A stretch of 64,000 bases of DNA, taken from Thermus hydrothermalis (GTDB lineage: Bacteria > Deinococcota > Deinococci > Deinococcales > Thermaceae). This document shows, one piece after another, positions 1 to 8,882 of the stretch (its first letter is position 1; every line of letters starts with the position of its first letter). Under the pieces are notes generated by a model. The model did no database searches. It had not been told where the DNA came from and was given only the letters and a program-made list of their open reading frames with translations. The DNA is taken from positions 62,001 to 126,000 of the forward strand of contig NZ_JAKTNT010000006.1 in NCBI RefSeq assembly GCF_022760925.1, in the 5' to 3' direction. Made by a program: the position numbers and the translations under genes.

Positions 1-1
1 C

Positions 2-367
2 AGCGAAACCTTCGGCGAGGAAGCCTTGGTGGTTTCCCAAATACCCCTGCAACTCTCCGAGGTGTCGGAACCCGAACCCGATCTCCTGCTCCTGATGCCC
101 CCCGAAGACCGCTACGACCGCCGCCCCCCTACCGCCAAGGATGCCCTCTTGGTGGTGGAAATCGCCGACACCACCTTGGTCCAAGACCGCACCCTGAAGC
201 TTCCCCTCTACCAGAAGGCAGGGGTGCCGGAAATCTGGATCGTGAACCTGGTGGAGGAGGTCCTGGAGGTCTTCGCCTTCCCCCATTACTTGGAAGAGCG
301 TTACCCCAAAGGGGAGAGGGTAGCCCCCAAGGCCTTCCCCAAGAGGCCCCTCGCCTGGTGGGTTTAG
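2..367 (+). CDS. Uma2 family (DUF820) putative endonuclease, 5'-truncated by window edge
   Basis: Only the C-terminal ~120 residues are present; the frame is open to the first base of the window, so the start lies upstream. The visible part has the Uma2/DUF820 PD-(D/E)XK-like core: a 'PEPDLLLL' strand, then 'ALLVVEIADTTLVQDRTLKLPLYQKAG' spread over about 27 residues, then 'VPEIWIVN'. These supply the PD, the VVE and the downstream K expected of the fold. Family members are about 180-200 aa and occur in many copies in cyanobacteria and Thermus; their biological role is unproven. A second, complete copy lies at 34233. It converges on the acyl-CoA gene that follows, with a 4-base overlap. The family call is good; function is unknown. 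Confidence 0.8.
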   Translation, partial: SETFGEEALVVSQIPLQLSEVSEPEPDLLLLMPPEDRYDRRPPTAKDALLVVEIADTTLVQDRTLKLPLYQKAGVPEIWIVNLVEEVLEVFAFPHYLEERYPKGERVAPKAFPKRPLAWWV

Positions 368-1197
368 CCCCGCACCGCCCGCAAGGGAAGCCCCTCCGCC
401 CTGGCCCAGGCCTCCCAGGCCTCAGGGGACTTCTCCCGGAAAAAGTCCAAAAGCTTCCGATAAGCCGGGTTTTCCGGGGTAGCGGGGGAAAAGGCCATGC
501 CCAAGAGCTCCGGAAGCCCTGCCTTTTCGCAAAAGCGCGCCCAAAGGTGGGGCTCCAGGGCGGCCAGGGCCACCTCGCCCCCTTGGGCGGGGTAGACGCC
601 GTAGCAGAGGACCGAGCCGTCCAGGAAGGGGATGGGCGGGTAGGCCACGGCCCGCACCGCCTCGGAGAGGGCCACCTCGTACACCCCGCCCCCCAGGAGA
701 AGCCCCTTGAGGGCGGCGAGGGCCAGGGCGTAGGCCCCGGCCAGGTCGGCGAACTGGAAGGCCCGCCAGGGAAAGCGGCCCAAAAGCCCCGCCTCCGCCA
801 GATAGGTGAGGTCGTGCCCGGGATCTTCGCCTTCCGGGTAGCCGCGAAGCCGGGCGTAGACCAAGCGTGGGTTCCGCTTGAGGAGGACCTCCGGGCCCAG
901 GCCGAGCCGCTCCATCGCCCCGGGGCGGTTGGACTCTAAGAGGATGGCCGCCTCCGCCGCCAGGGCAAGGAGCGCCTCCCGTCCCTCCGCGGCCTTCAGG
1001 TCCAGGACCCGCACCTCCTTCCCCCCATTCAGGAAGCGGTAGGCCTCGGGGGCCAGGGCCCGCAAGGGGTCGCCCCCCGGGGGCTCCACCTTGACCACGG
1101 GGAAGCCCAGGTCTAGGAGGAGCTTTCCCGCCAAAGGCCCCGGCAGGAGGCGGGTGAGGTCCAGGACCTTACCGGGGGGCCATGCGCAAGGCGCCAT
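364..1197 (-). CDS. CaiB/BaiF-type CoA-transferase family protein (alpha-methylacyl-CoA racemase-like)
   Basis: About 277 aa. The N-terminus has the family hallmark '[14 protein letters not shown]' followed by '[17 protein letters not shown]' and '[13 protein letters not shown]', the CoA-binding Rossmann half of the class III CoA-transferase/racemase fold. The protein is shorter than typical CaiB members (350-400 aa) and closer in size to compact racemase-like forms. I chose the ATG at 1197 because GGGAGGTGG sits 8-10 bases upstream; this makes a 29-base overlap with the end of the upstream SDR gene. It is the last gene of a thiolase-SDR-CaiB operon, so epimerisation of 2-methyl-branched acyl-CoA or CoA transfer between such acids is the likely job. 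Racemase versus transferase cannot be decided from the sequence. Confidence 0.8.
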   Translation of the reverse strand: MAPCAWPPGKVLDLTRLLPGPLAGKLLLDLGFPVVKVEPPGGDPLRALAPEAYRFLNGGKEVRVLDLKAAEGREALLALAAEAAILLESNRPGAMERLGLGPEVLLKRNPRLVYARLRGYPEGEDPGHDLTYLAEAGLLGRFPWRAFQFADLAGAYALALAALKGLLLGGGVYEVALSEAVRAVAYPPIPFLDGSVLCYGVYPAQGGEVALAALEPHLWARFCEKAGLPELLGMAFSPATPENPAYRKLLDFFREKSPEAWEAWARAEGLPLRAVRG

Positions 1198-1897
1198 CCA
1201 ACCGGACCACCTCCCCATTCAGCATGGGGTTTTCCAGGATGTGGAGGACCAGAAGGGCGTACTCCTCCGGGCGCCCCAGGCGCCTTGGGAAGGGCACCTG
1301 CTCCGCCAAGGAGGCCTTGGCCTTCTCGGGAAGGCCCTGAAGGAGGGGGGTGTCAAAGAGGCCCGGGGCGATGGCCACCACCCGGATGCCCCATTCGGCG
1401 AGCTCCCGGGCGGCGGGCAGGGTGAGGGCCACCACGCCCCCCTTGCTGGCGGCGTAGGCCGCCTGGCCGATCTGCCCCTCGTAGGCGGCCACGCTGGCGG
1501 TGTTTACGATGACGCCCCGTTGCCCCTCCCCGTCGGGCGGGTTCTCCCGCATGGCCCAGGCCGCCAGGCGGAGGACGTTGAAGGTGCCCACCAGGTTCAC
1601 CTCCAGCACCTTCCGGAAGGCCTCGAGGTCATGGGGGCCCTCCCGGCCCAGGATCTTCTGGGCAAGGCCGATGCCCGCGGCGTTCACCACGGCGAAAAGG
1701 GGCCCGCCCTCCCCCGCCAGGGCCACCGCCCTCGCCACGTCCGCCTCCTCCCGCACGTCCCCTTCCACATAGAGGAGGTCCTCCTCCCCCCGCTTGAGGT
1801 CCAGGACCACCACCCGGTAGCCCCTCGCCCTCAGGGCCAAGGCGGCGGCCCACCCAAGCCCCGAGGCCCCACCCGTCACCAAGGCGCTCCGCTCCAT
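1169..1897 (-). CDS. Type II 3-hydroxyacyl-CoA dehydrogenase-like SDR
   Basis: 242 aa classical short-chain dehydrogenase. It has the NAD-binding glycine motif TGGASGLG (residues 8-15), acidic D33 after beta-2 (prefers NAD over NADP), the NAAG motif near 72, and the catalytic set S135, Y148 and K152 (YAASK). The C-terminal '[13 protein letters not shown]' is typical of HSD10-like type II 3-hydroxyacyl-CoA dehydrogenases, and from memory a T. thermophilus HB8 homologue of this class has been crystallised. It should oxidise 3-hydroxyacyl-CoA (including 2-methyl-3-hydroxybutyryl-CoA) to the 3-ketoacyl-CoA used by the neighbouring thiolase. It lies 9 bases after the thiolase stop with AGGAGGCGGGT before the ATG. 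Confidence 0.88.
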   Translation of the reverse strand: MERSALVTGGASGLGWAAALALRARGYRVVVLDLKRGEEDLLYVEGDVREEADVARAVALAGEGGPLFAVVNAAGIGLAQKILGREGPHDLEAFRKVLEVNLVGTFNVLRLAAWAMRENPPDGEGQRGVIVNTASVAAYEGQIGQAAYAASKGGVVALTLPAARELAEWGIRVVAIAPGLFDTPLLQGLPEKAKASLAEQVPFPRRLGRPEEYALLVLHILENPMLNGEVVRLDGALRMAPR

Positions 1898-1906
1898 ACC
1901 CGCCTC

Positions 1907-3061
1907 CTAAAGCCTCTGGATCACCGTGGCCGTGGCCTGGCCGTGGCCGATGCACATCACCTGGAGGCCGAGTTCCCCGTCCCGCCTCTCCAGCTCGTGG
2001 AGGAGCTTGGTCATGAGGATAGCCCCCGTGGCCCCCAGGGGGTGGCCCAAGGCGATGGCCCCCCCGTTGGGGTTCACCCTCTCGGGGTCCGGGTTGAACT
2101 CCTTGAGAAAGGCCAGGACCACGCTGGCGAAGGCCTCGTTCACCTCTATCACGTCCAGGTCACGGAGGGAAAGCCCCGCCCGCTCCAGGGCCTTCCGGGT
2201 GGCGGGGAGGATCTCCAAAAGTTGCAGGGTGGGGTCCCCCGCCACCACCACCCGGGCGAGGAAGCGGGCCCGGGGCCTAAGGCCCAAGGCCTGGGCCCTT
2301 TCCTTTTCCCCCAGGAGGAGGGCCGCCGCCCCGTCGGAGATCTGGCTGCTATTGCCAGCGGTGATGAGGCCATCTTCCAGGAAGGCGGGCTTGAGGGCTA
2401 AGAGCTTCTCCAGGCTCGTGTCCGGGCGGATGCCCTCGTCCCGATCTAGGAGAAAAGGCTTTCCCTCGGGGTCCAGGCCGGTGAGGGGGACCAGCTGCCC
2501 AAGGAAGCGGCCCTCCTCCGTGGCCCTTTGCGCCCGGCGGTGGGAGAGGAGGCTCCACTCATCCAGGTCCCGCCGGGAAAACCCGTAAAGCCGGGCGATG
2601 CGCTCGGCGCTTTCCCCTTGGTGGATGAGCGCATACTTCTGGAAAAGGGCGGGGTTTAGCGTGTGGAAGCCGCCCCCGATGTCCGAGAACATGGGGGCCC
2701 GGGTCATGCTCTCCACCCCACCGGCGATGGCGAAGTCCAGGTCCCCGGCGGCGATGGCCTGGGCGGCGAAGTGCACCGCCTGCTGGCTTGAGCCGCACAT
2801 GCGGTTGAGGGTCACCGCCGGCACCTCCTTGGGCAGGCGGGAAAGGAGCACCCCAAGCCGCCCCACGTTGGCCCCCTGTTCCCCCGCCTGGGTCACGCAC
2901 CCCGTGACCACGTCCTCCACCCGGGTGGGGTCCAGGCCGCTTCGCGCCAGGAGGGCGTTCAGGACCTCGGCGTACAGGGCATCGGGCCGCCACTCCCTAA
3001 GGGCCCCGTTCCGCTTGCCGATGGGGGTGCGCACCGCCTCGAGGATCACCGCTTCCCTCAT
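1907..3061 (-). CDS. Thiolase (acetyl-CoA C-acyltransferase)
   Basis: 384 aa, normal length for a thiolase. It cleaves 3-ketoacyl-CoA with CoA, or runs in reverse to condense acetyl-CoA. Catalytic residues are visible: nucleophile C89 in 'NRMCGSSQQA', the 'NEAFA' motif, H340 in 'GGAIALGHPLGATG', and C370 near the C-terminus. The last motif reads CIGHGQA rather than the usual CxGGGxG. It heads the operon with the SDR and CaiB genes, suggesting degradation of branched or straight acyl-CoAs, for example the 2-methylacetoacetyl-CoA step of isoleucine catabolism (inference). The ATG is preceded by a strong AGGAGG site. Confidence 0.92.
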   Translation of the reverse strand: MREAVILEAVRTPIGKRNGALREWRPDALYAEVLNALLARSGLDPTRVEDVVTGCVTQAGEQGANVGRLGVLLSRLPKEVPAVTLNRMCGSSQQAVHFAAQAIAAGDLDFAIAGGVESMTRAPMFSDIGGGFHTLNPALFQKYALIHQGESAERIARLYGFSRRDLDEWSLLSHRRAQRATEEGRFLGQLVPLTGLDPEGKPFLLDRDEGIRPDTSLEKLLALKPAFLEDGLITAGNSSQISDGAAALLLGEKERAQALGLRPRARFLARVVVAGDPTLQLLEILPATRKALERAGLSLRDLDVIEVNEAFASVVLAFLKEFNPDPERVNPNGGAIALGHPLGATGAILMTKLLHELERRDGELGLQVMCIGHGQATATVIQRL

Positions 3062-3087
3062 GTCCGCCTCCTATGCCCCTCCCCTCC

Positions 3088-3114
3088 TCTATATGCCCAA
3101 CATCCGCCTGTAAA
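3088..3114 (-). promoter_or_regulatory. Possible promoter of thiolase operon
   Basis: TTTACA (positions 3114-3109) and TATAGA (3093-3088) on the minus strand are separated by only 15 bases, so this is a weak candidate. The rest of 3115-3265 shows no gene; it is AT-richer spacer between the operon and the tRNA. Confidence 0.35.
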
Positions 3115-3265
3115 GCTGCCCTACTTAGGAGCCCAGTCTACCAGAAGCCCGCCCGGAGCACCTTGAACTAAAATCCCCCGATCAGCCCCTCCCCTAGCCC
3201 GCCTAGAGTTTTTAGGAATGCCAGTGAACCAACCCCTTCTCTCAACCCCTGGATGCGCCCACCTC

Positions 3266-3294
3266 TTGACGCTCCCTGCCTCGGGTACTACACT
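3266..3294 (+). promoter_or_regulatory. Promoter of tRNA-Pro
   Basis: TTGACG, 17-base spacer, TACACT: a near-consensus sigma-A promoter whose expected start site is about 6 bases before the mature tRNA. Confidence 0.8.
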
Positions 3295-3307
3295 AACCCT
3301 TGCGCGC

Positions 3308-3384
3308 CGGGGAGTAGCGCAGCCTGGTAGCGCACACGCTTGGGGTGCGTGTGGTCGTCGGTTCAAATCCGGCCTCCCCGACCA
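3308..3384 (+). tRNA. tRNA-Pro(GGG)
   Basis: 77 nt with CCA encoded. The acceptor arms CGGGGAG and CTCCCCG pair fully; the D arm begins GCGC and the T loop reads GGTTCAAATCC. The anticodon stem CACGC/GCGTG closes loop TTGGGGT, giving anticodon GGG (reads CCC/CCU proline codons). Confidence 0.96.
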
Positions 3385-3387
3385 AAA

Positions 3388-3409
3388 GGCCCCGCCCAAG
3401 GGCGGGGCC
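3388..3409 (-). terminator. Hairpin terminator of rpe (and possibly tRNA-Pro)
   Basis: GGCCCCGCCC, AA loop, GGGCGGGGCC is a perfect 10-bp stem. On the minus strand it is followed by TTTT, so it terminates rpe; on the plus strand the following bases (CAAGCTTATTT) are less T-rich but it sits directly after tRNA-Pro. The same stem recurs at 27638, 49462 and 57389. Confidence 0.85.
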
Positions 3410-3414
3410 CAAGC

Positions 3415-4065
3415 TTATTTCAAAGCCTCGCGCAAAACCCGCAGGTTGTCCGCCACAGGCCTTTCGTTGAAGAGGGCGCTCCCCGCCACCGCCACGTCGG
3501 CACCTGCCTGGTACACCTCCCCCACGGTCTTTGGGTTCACCCCTCCGTCCACCTCGAGGAGGCAGGCGGGGTTCAGCCTATCCCTAAGGGCCTTGAGCCT
3601 TCTAAGCCGCTCGGTGGAGGTGGGGATATACTTCTGCCCGCCAAACCCCGGGTTCACGCTCATGAGGAGGGCCAGGTCCAGGTAGGGGAGAAGGGGTTCA
3701 AAGGCCTCGAGGGGGGTTCCGGGGTTGATGGCGAGCCCGGCCTTCTTGCCCAGTTCCTTGATGCGCTCCACCGCCCGGTGGGGGTGGTAGGTGGCCTCCA
3801 CGTGGACGGTGATGTGGTCCGCCCCCGCCTGGGCGAAGTCCTCGAGGTAGCGCTCGGGGTTCACGATCATAAGGTGCACATCCAAGGGCAAGGAGGTCGC
3901 CCGGCGCACCGCCTCCACCACAAGGGGGCCAAAGGTGAGGTTGGGGACGAAAACCCCGTCCATCACGTCCAGGTGTATCCAGTCCACCCCAGCCCTCTCC
4001 GCCTCCTGGACGACCTCCTTCAACCTACCGAAATCGGCTGTGAGAATAGAAACGGCGAAGCGCAC
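3415..4065 (-). CDS. rpe: Ribulose-phosphate 3-epimerase
   Basis: 216 aa TIM-barrel enzyme interconverting D-ribulose 5-phosphate and D-xylulose 5-phosphate in the pentose phosphate pathway. Visible motifs: 'SILTADF' at the N-terminus, 'HLDVMDG' with H31, D33 and D36 (metal and acid/base residues), 'HLMIVNPERY', 'MSVNPGFGGQKY' and the phosphate-binding 'VDGGVNPKT'. I chose the GTG at 4065 because the homology begins there and a -10 (TATAGT) ends 6 bases upstream with no ribosome site, a leaderless arrangement. The longer frame to 4101 would run through the promoter. Transketolase, which uses its product, is encoded 0.5 kb away on the same strand. Confidence 0.95.
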   Translation of the reverse strand: MRFAVSILTADFGRLKEVVQEAERAGVDWIHLDVMDGVFVPNLTFGPLVVEAVRRATSLPLDVHLMIVNPERYLEDFAQAGADHITVHVEATYHPHRAVERIKELGKKAGLAINPGTPLEAFEPLLPYLDLALLMSVNPGFGGQKYIPTSTERLRRLKALRDRLNPACLLEVDGGVNPKTVGEVYQAGADVAVAGSALFNERPVADNLRVLREALK

Positions 4066-4101
4066 GAAAAAACTATACCCCCTCCTCAGCGACGCACCCA
4101 A
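4066..4101 (-). promoter_or_regulatory. Leaderless promoter of rpe
   Basis: On the minus strand TTGGGT (4101-4096), 18-base spacer, TATAGT (4077-4072), then 6 bases to the GTG start. No Shine-Dalgarno sequence. Confidence 0.75.
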
Positions 4102-4517
4102 CGGTACGCCAAGGCCAAAGCCAAAATCATTAGCGAAAGCAAGAGGAGCTCCGCCAAAACCGCCTGAAAACCTGGATGGTCCAGGGAAAAGGGAAACTTC
4201 TGGAGCCCCTCGGCAGTCACCACCAAGATGCGCCGTACCCCCGCAATCACCCCGATGATAAGGAAGGGTTCCACCTGAAGTTGACCTTCCTTGGCAAAAC
4301 GCACCAGGGTGTAAAGGATTTCCGCCATCATTAGGGCGAGGAGAACGCGGTCCAAAAGAAAAACAGCCAGCTTGCCCCCTTCACCACCCAGGAGAAGCGC
4401 AACCCCCTCCACCACCGCTGCGGCCAAAAGGTAGGCTGCACCCAAAACGACCAATACCCCCGCAAAGAGGTAAATCACTGCCTCCGCGCGGGGGAAAAAG
4501 CGATAAAACCCCTCCAT
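4086..4517 (-). CDS. PsiE-like (phosphate-starvation-inducible PsiE family) membrane protein
   Basis: 143 aa, with four hydrophobic segments at about residues 14-40, 48-68, 85-100 and 115-137, and a loop 'KEGQLQVEPFLIIGVIAGVRRILVV' (more than 20 residues, split here by position 75-100) typical of the PsiE/DUF family. In E. coli PsiE is induced by phosphate starvation and cAMP-CRP but its activity is unknown. The gene stands alone between tkt and rpe and its last 16 bases overlap the rpe promoter region. A second PsiE-like gene is at 57927. The family assignment is fair; function unknown. Confidence 0.7.
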   Translation of the reverse strand: MEGFYRFFPRAEAVIYLFAGVLVVLGAAYLLAAAVVEGVALLLGGEGGKLAVFLLDRVLLALMMAEILYTLVRFAKEGQLQVEPFLIIGVIAGVRRILVVTAEGLQKFPFSLDHPGFQAVLAELLLLSLMILALALAYRWVRR

Positions 4518-4529
4518 GGAGAAAGGATA
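4518..4529 (-). promoter_or_regulatory. Leaderless -10 of PsiE-like gene
   Basis: TATCCT (4529-4524) ends 6 bases before the ATG at 4517, with no ribosome site. No convincing -35 is visible. Confidence 0.55.
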
Positions 4530-4572
4530 GCCTCGAGGACACCCTTCACCTAGGAGGGAGAAGCTCGTGTGA

Positions 4573-6528
4573 TTACACCAGCTCTAGAAGGGCTTCCGCC
4601 ACCCGCTCTGGCGTAAAGCCCAGGCGCTCGTAGACCTCGGGGTAAGGGGCGCTGGCCCCGAAGCGGTCCAGGCCCACCACCTTGTGGGCGTACCGCTCCC
4701 AACCCAAGGAGGCCCCCGCCTCCACCGCCACCACGGGGAGGCCCGGGGGCAGGACCGCCCTGCGGTACGCCTCGGGCTGGGCCTCAAAGAGCTCCAGGCA
4801 AGGCAGGCTCACCACCCGCACCCCAACGCCCTGCTCCCTCAGAAGGTCCCTCGCCTTCAAGGCCAGGTGGACCTCGCTCCCCGTGGCCAAAAGCACCCCT
4901 TGGGGCTTCTCGGCGTCTTCCAGGACGTACCCGCCCCGCAAAAGCCCCTTGGCCTTCTCGGGGGAAAGGAGGGGCACCGCCTGGCGGGTGAGGACCAAGG
5001 CGGTGGGGCCCTCCTTCCTTTTCAGGGCCACCTGCCAGGCGTAAAAGGTCTCGTAGGCGTCGGCGGGACGGACCACCCAAAGCCCCGGCATGGCCCTAAG
5101 GCTCATCAGGTGCTCTATGGGCTGGTGGGTGGGCCCGTCCTCCCCTAAGGCGATGGAGTCGTGGGTGAAGACGAACACCGTGGGGGTTTCCATGAGGGCG
5201 GCGAGGCGGATGGCGGGGCGCATGTAGTCGGAAAAGACCAGAAAGGTGCCCCCATAGGCCCGGTAGCCCCCGTGGAGGTTAAGCCCGTTCAGGATGGCCC
5301 CCATCCCGTGCTCCCGCACCCCAAAGCGCAGGTAGCGCCCCGTGGGGTTTTGCGGGGAGAAGTCCTCCATGCCCTCGGCCTTGGTGTTGTTGGAGGGGGT
5401 AAGGTCGGCGCTACCCCCCAGGAGTTCGGGCATGCGGGGAGCGAGGAGGTCCAGGACCTTGCCGCTCGCCGCCCGGGTGGCCAGGGGTTTGTCAAAGGTA
5501 GGGGGCTCCTCCGGCAACGGGGGAAGCTCCCCTTGGAGGCGGCGGAGAAGCTCTTGGTACAGGTCCGGGTACGCCCGGGCGTAGGCCTCTAAGGCGCGTT
5601 CCCACGCCTCCTGCCAGGCCTTGCCCTGGGCGCGCATGTCCATGTGCTGGTAGACCTCCTCGGGCACCACGAAGGGCGGGTAGGGCCAGCCCAGGTTCTT
5701 GCGGGTGGCCTCCACCGCCTCCGGGCCCAAGGGCTCCCCATGGGCCTTGTGGGAGTCCTGCTTGGGCGAGCCGTAGCCGATATGGCTCCGCACGGCGATG
5801 AGGGTGGGGCGCTCGTCCAGTTGGGCGAGCCTTAGAGCGTGGCGGAGGGCGTTGAGGTCGTTGGCGTCCTCCACCCTGAGGGTCTGCCAGCCGTAGGCGC
5901 GGTAACGCAGGAGGACGTCCTCCTTAAAGGCCAGGTCCGTGGGGCCGTCTATGGAGATGCGGTTATCGTCCCAGAAGACGATGAGCTTGGAAAGCCCCCA
6001 CTGCCCTGCCAAGGAGCTCGCCTCCCCCGAAACCCCCTCCATCAGGTCCCCGTCCGAGGCCAGGACGTAGGTGTAGTGGTCCACCACGGGATGGCCCGGG
6101 CGGTTGAACTCGGCGGCAAGCTTCTTTTCCGCCAGAGCCAGGCCCACCGCCGTGGCAATCCCCTGGCCCAGGGGCCCCGTGGTCACCTCCACCCCAGGAG
6201 TGTGGCCCCGCTCGGGGTGGCCCGGGGTCTTGGAGCCCCACTGGCGGAAGCGCTTAAGCTCCTCCAGGGGGAGGTCGTACCCCGTGAGGTGGAGGGCGGC
6301 GTAAAGGAGCATGGACCCGTGGCCGGCGGAAAGGACGAACCGGTCCCGGTTGGGCCAGGCGGGGTCCAGGGGGTTATGCCGCATCACCTCCCGGAAGAGG
6401 AGGTAGGCCAAGGGGGCCATGGCCATGGGCATACCCGGATGGCCGCTTTTGGCCTTTTCCACGGCATCTATGGCCAGGAAGCGGATGGCGTTCACGGATA
6501 GGGCGGTGAGGTCCTGGGTCTTGGTCAT
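4573..6528 (-). CDS. tkt: Transketolase
   Basis: 651 aa, full length. It transfers two-carbon units between sugar phosphates using thiamine diphosphate (pentose phosphate pathway). The N-terminal ThDP domain has H30 in 'KSGHPG', '[11 protein letters not shown]' (67-77), 'TTGPLGQGI' and the ThDP/Mg motif 'SDGDLMEGV' at about 158-166 followed by '[11 protein letters not shown]'. The middle domain has '[14 protein letters not shown]' (the conserved REH) and '[17 protein letters not shown]'. An AGGGAAC/GGAGG site precedes the ATG. It sits next to rpe, and the window also carries the thiamine operon that makes its cofactor. Confidence 0.97.
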   Translation of the reverse strand: MTKTQDLTALSVNAIRFLAIDAVEKAKSGHPGMPMAMAPLAYLLFREVMRHNPLDPAWPNRDRFVLSAGHGSMLLYAALHLTGYDLPLEELKRFRQWGSKTPGHPERGHTPGVEVTTGPLGQGIATAVGLALAEKKLAAEFNRPGHPVVDHYTYVLASDGDLMEGVSGEASSLAGQWGLSKLIVFWDDNRISIDGPTDLAFKEDVLLRYRAYGWQTLRVEDANDLNALRHALRLAQLDERPTLIAVRSHIGYGSPKQDSHKAHGEPLGPEAVEATRKNLGWPYPPFVVPEEVYQHMDMRAQGKAWQEAWERALEAYARAYPDLYQELLRRLQGELPPLPEEPPTFDKPLATRAASGKVLDLLAPRMPELLGGSADLTPSNNTKAEGMEDFSPQNPTGRYLRFGVREHGMGAILNGLNLHGGYRAYGGTFLVFSDYMRPAIRLAALMETPTVFVFTHDSIALGEDGPTHQPIEHLMSLRAMPGLWVVRPADAYETFYAWQVALKRKEGPTALVLTRQAVPLLSPEKAKGLLRGGYVLEDAEKPQGVLLATGSEVHLALKARDLLREQGVGVRVVSLPCLELFEAQPEAYRRAVLPPGLPVVAVEAGASLGWERYAHKVVGLDRFGASAPYPEVYERLGFTPERVAEALLELV

Positions 6529-6629
6529 GTTCCCTCCAGGGTAGGCTCCCCAAAGCGCGAGCGCAAGGAAGCCTGGGGCATTCGTGCATAAAGGGGGACT
6601 TATGGAACGCCCCTCATCCCCCGCGAAAG

Positions 6630-6635
6630 ACTATA
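6630..6635 (-). promoter_or_regulatory. Probable tkt promoter -10
   Basis: TATAGT on the minus strand, giving a leader of about 95 nt before tkt. Upstream TGGCAA lies only 15 bases away, so the -35 is uncertain. It is back-to-back with the tRNA-Arg promoter. Confidence 0.5.
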
Positions 6636-6650
6636 CCGGACCGGGGGCGG

Positions 6651-6679
6651 TTGCCATGGCCTCCAAGGGGTGCTAAAAT
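6651..6679 (+). promoter_or_regulatory. Promoter of tRNA-Arg
   Basis: TTGCCA, 17-base spacer, TAAAAT; predicted start about 7 bases before the tRNA. Confidence 0.82.
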
Positions 6680-6692
6680 CCCAAGGGCGTGG

Positions 6693-6769
6693 GCGCCCGT
6701 AGCTCAGCAGGATAGAGCGGGGGCTTCCTAAGCCCTAGGTCGGGGGTTCGAATCCCTCCGGGCGCACCA
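6693..6769 (+). tRNA. tRNA-Arg(CCT)
   Basis: 77 nt including encoded CCA. Acceptor GCGCCCG pairs with CGGGCGC, D stem GCTC/GAGC, anticodon stem GGGGC/GCCCT around loop TTCCTAA (anticodon CCT, reads AGG), T arm GGGGGTTCGAATCCCTC. Confidence 0.96.
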
Positions 6770-6775
6770 GAAGGC

Positions 6776-6805
6776 CTCCCCCCTCCCAGGAGGGGGGAGT
6801 TTTTT
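6776..6805 (+). terminator. Terminator of tRNA-Arg, also facing the end of thiD
   Basis: CTCCCCCCT, 6-base loop, AGGGGGGAG, then TTTTTT on the plus strand. It is a textbook intrinsic terminator for the tRNA. The hairpin immediately follows the thiD stop on the minus strand, where the U-tract is missing. Confidence 0.9.
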
Positions 6806-7580
6806 AGGCCCAGTGGTTGAGGGGCCCATGCCCGTGGCCCACGGGAGGGGCCGTTTTTAAGGCGCGGGTGAGGTAGGCCTTGGCCTCCGCCACCGCCTCC
6901 TCGAGGGGCTTGCCCAAGGCCAGAAGGGCAGCAATGGCGGCGGAAAGGGTACAGCCCGTGCCGTGGGTGTTCCGGGTGTTCACCCTCGGGGCCCGGTAGG
7001 CCCGCACCCCCTCCCGGGTGGCGAGGAGGTCCACCGCCTCCTCCCCCTCCAGATGCCCCCCTTTGAGGAGGACCGCCTTGGGCCCTAGGGCCAAAAGGGC
7101 TCTAGCAGCCTCCTCCGCTTCCTTTAGGGTCCGGATGGGGCTTCCCAAGAGGGCTTCGGCCTCGAGGCGGTTTGGGGTGATGAGGAGGGCTAAGGGAAAA
7201 AGCGCTACCTTCAGGGCCTCCACCGCCTCGGGGGCGAGGAGAGAGTCCCCGCCCTTGGCCACCATCACCGGGTCCACCACCAAGGGAGCGATGCCGAAGC
7301 GCCGCACCCCCTCCGCCACTGCCTGGACGATCTCGGCATTCCCCAAGGCCCCGGTTTTAGCGGCATGGATGGGCAGGTCCTGGGCCACGCTTTGGATCTG
7401 GGCGTAGACCAGGCCGGGCGGCAGGGGGTAGACGGCCTGCACCCCCAGGGTGTTCTGGGCCGTGACCAAGGTGAGGGCGCTCGTCCCGTAGACCCCGAAG
7501 CGGAAGAAGACCTTGAGGTCCGCCTGCACCCCCGCCCCGCCCCCAGAGTCCGAGCCGGCGATGCTAAGGGCCACCCTCAT
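6804..7580 (-). CDS. thiD: Hydroxymethylpyrimidine/phosphomethylpyrimidine kinase
   Basis: About 258 aa ribokinase-fold enzyme that phosphorylates HMP and HMP-P to HMP-PP for thiamine synthesis. N-terminal '[18 protein letters not shown]' and C-terminal anion hole '[17 protein letters not shown]' are the family signatures; '[15 protein letters not shown]' and 'VLLKGGHL' lie between. The ATG chosen overlaps the stop of the upstream MFS gene (ATGA), pointing to coupled translation; a frame extending 36 codons further upstream has no family similarity. It is the last gene of the riboswitch-led thi operon. Confidence 0.95.
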   Translation of the reverse strand: MRVALSIAGSDSGGGAGVQADLKVFFRFGVYGTSALTLVTAQNTLGVQAVYPLPPGLVYAQIQSVAQDLPIHAAKTGALGNAEIVQAVAEGVRRFGIAPLVVDPVMVAKGGDSLLAPEAVEALKVALFPLALLITPNRLEAEALLGSPIRTLKEAEEAARALLALGPKAVLLKGGHLEGEEAVDLLATREGVRAYRAPRVNTRNTHGTGCTLSAAIAALLALGKPLEEAVAEAKAYLTRALKTAPPVGHGHGPLNHWA

Positions 7581-8878
7581 GTTTCCTCCAAGGGCCTTCC
7601 CCGGGTCTCTACCCCCACCCCCAAGGCAAAAAGTCCCGCCAGAAGGAGGAGCCCCCCGTGAAGGGCAAGCACCCCGCCCGGCCCCCAAGCGGGGAGGAGG
7701 GCCCCGGTGGCGTAGGGCGCCAGGATACCCCCCACCCGGCCTACGGCAGCGGCTAGCCCCGCTCCGCTTCCCCGCAACGTTGTGGGGGAAAGCTCAGGGG
7801 TATAGGCGTAGATGGCCCCCCAAGCCCCCAGGTTGAAGAAAGAGAGAAGGCTTCCAAAAAGAAGGAGCTCTCCGGGAGAGGAGGCCTGGGCCAAGAGGTA
7901 GGCGGAGAGGGCCGACAGGGCCAAGAAGCCCACCAAAACGGGCCTCCGCCCCAGACGCTCTACCAGGAAGGCGGCCGTCAAGTAGCCCGGCACCTGGGCC
8001 AGGGTCATGAGGAGCACATACTCCAAGGAGCGCACCAGGGTATACCCCTGGGCCACGAGCAGGGAGGGAAGCCATATGAAGGCCCCGTAGTAGCCAGCGT
8101 TTAAGGCGAACCAAGCCAGCGAGAGGAAAAGGGTGCGGCGGAGAAGGGGCGGGCGGAAGAGGGCGGCGTAAGGGTAAGCCTTCGGGGCGGGGACAGGGGA
8201 CGGCAGAGGCAAGGGGTGGGGAAAGGCCCTCTCCCAAGCGGTCACCAGGGCCTCCGCCTCCTTCAAACGCCCCTGGGCCACAAGCCAGCGGGGGGACTCG
8301 GGCAAGGAAAGCCGCAGGTAGGCGGCGTAGAGGGCAGGGAGGGCCCCCACCAAAAAGGCCGCCCGCCAACCCAGGTCCGGCACCAAAAGGTACCCCACCA
8401 AGGCAGCAAGAAGCCACCCCACCGCCCAAAAGGCCTCCAAGAGAACCACCATCCGCCCCCGGTGGACCCGGGGGCTAAACTCCCCCATGAGGCTTGCCGC
8501 CACGGGAAGCTCCGCCCCCAGGCCGACCCCCGTGAGGAAGCGGAAGAGGTAGATCCACCCAAGACCCGGAGCCCAGGCGGTGAAGAGGCTCCCGAGACCC
8601 GCCAGAAAAAGGCTATACCCCACCACCGCCTTACGCCCCAAACGGTCGGCAAGCCGTCCGCCCAGGGCGGCCCCCAGGAGCATGCCCAAAAGCCCAGCGC
8701 TCCCCAAAAGGCCCGCCTGGACAGGGCTAAGGCCAAACTCCCGGGAAAGGGCGGGCAGGGTGAAGCTGATGAGGCCCACGTCCATGGCATCCAAGGCCCA
8801 GCCCAGGCCCAGGAGGAAGAGCAAACGGTAATGGGGCCTGCCCAGGGGCAGGCGCTCCAAACGGGAAAGCACGTCCAT
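7577..8878 (-). CDS. MFS transporter (sugar/organic-acid porter type) inside the thi operon
   Basis: 433 aa with about 12 hydrophobic segments. It has the MFS loop 2-3 signature '[13 protein letters not shown]', the inter-domain '[12 protein letters not shown]' and a second '[13 protein letters not shown]' between helices 8 and 9, all typical of the sugar porter/NiaP-like branch. Its position between thiC (5 bases downstream of the thiC stop) and thiD (ATGA overlap), under a TPP riboswitch, predicts transport of thiamine, a precursor such as HMP or thiazole, or a breakdown product. Substrate and direction cannot be read from the sequence. Confidence 0.85.
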   Translation of the reverse strand: MDVLSRLERLPLGRPHYRLLFLLGLGWALDAMDVGLISFTLPALSREFGLSPVQAGLLGSAGLLGMLLGAALGGRLADRLGRKAVVGYSLFLAGLGSLFTAWAPGLGWIYLFRFLTGVGLGAELPVAASLMGEFSPRVHRGRMVVLLEAFWAVGWLLAALVGYLLVPDLGWRAAFLVGALPALYAAYLRLSLPESPRWLVAQGRLKEAEALVTAWERAFPHPLPLPSPVPAPKAYPYAALFRPPLLRRTLFLSLAWFALNAGYYGAFIWLPSLLVAQGYTLVRSLEYVLLMTLAQVPGYLTAAFLVERLGRRPVLVGFLALSALSAYLLAQASSPGELLLFGSLLSFFNLGAWGAIYAYTPELSPTTLRGSGAGLAAAVGRVGGILAPYATGALLPAWGPGGVLALHGGLLLLAGLFALGVGVETRGRPLEET

Positions 8879-8882
8879 GCCC

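Noticed and set aside
1091-2401. Long open frame (436 codons) on the plus strand opposite the SDR and thiolase genes
   Set aside because: It is the antisense shadow of GC-rich coding sequence, with low-complexity Gly/His/Pro composition and no ribosome site.
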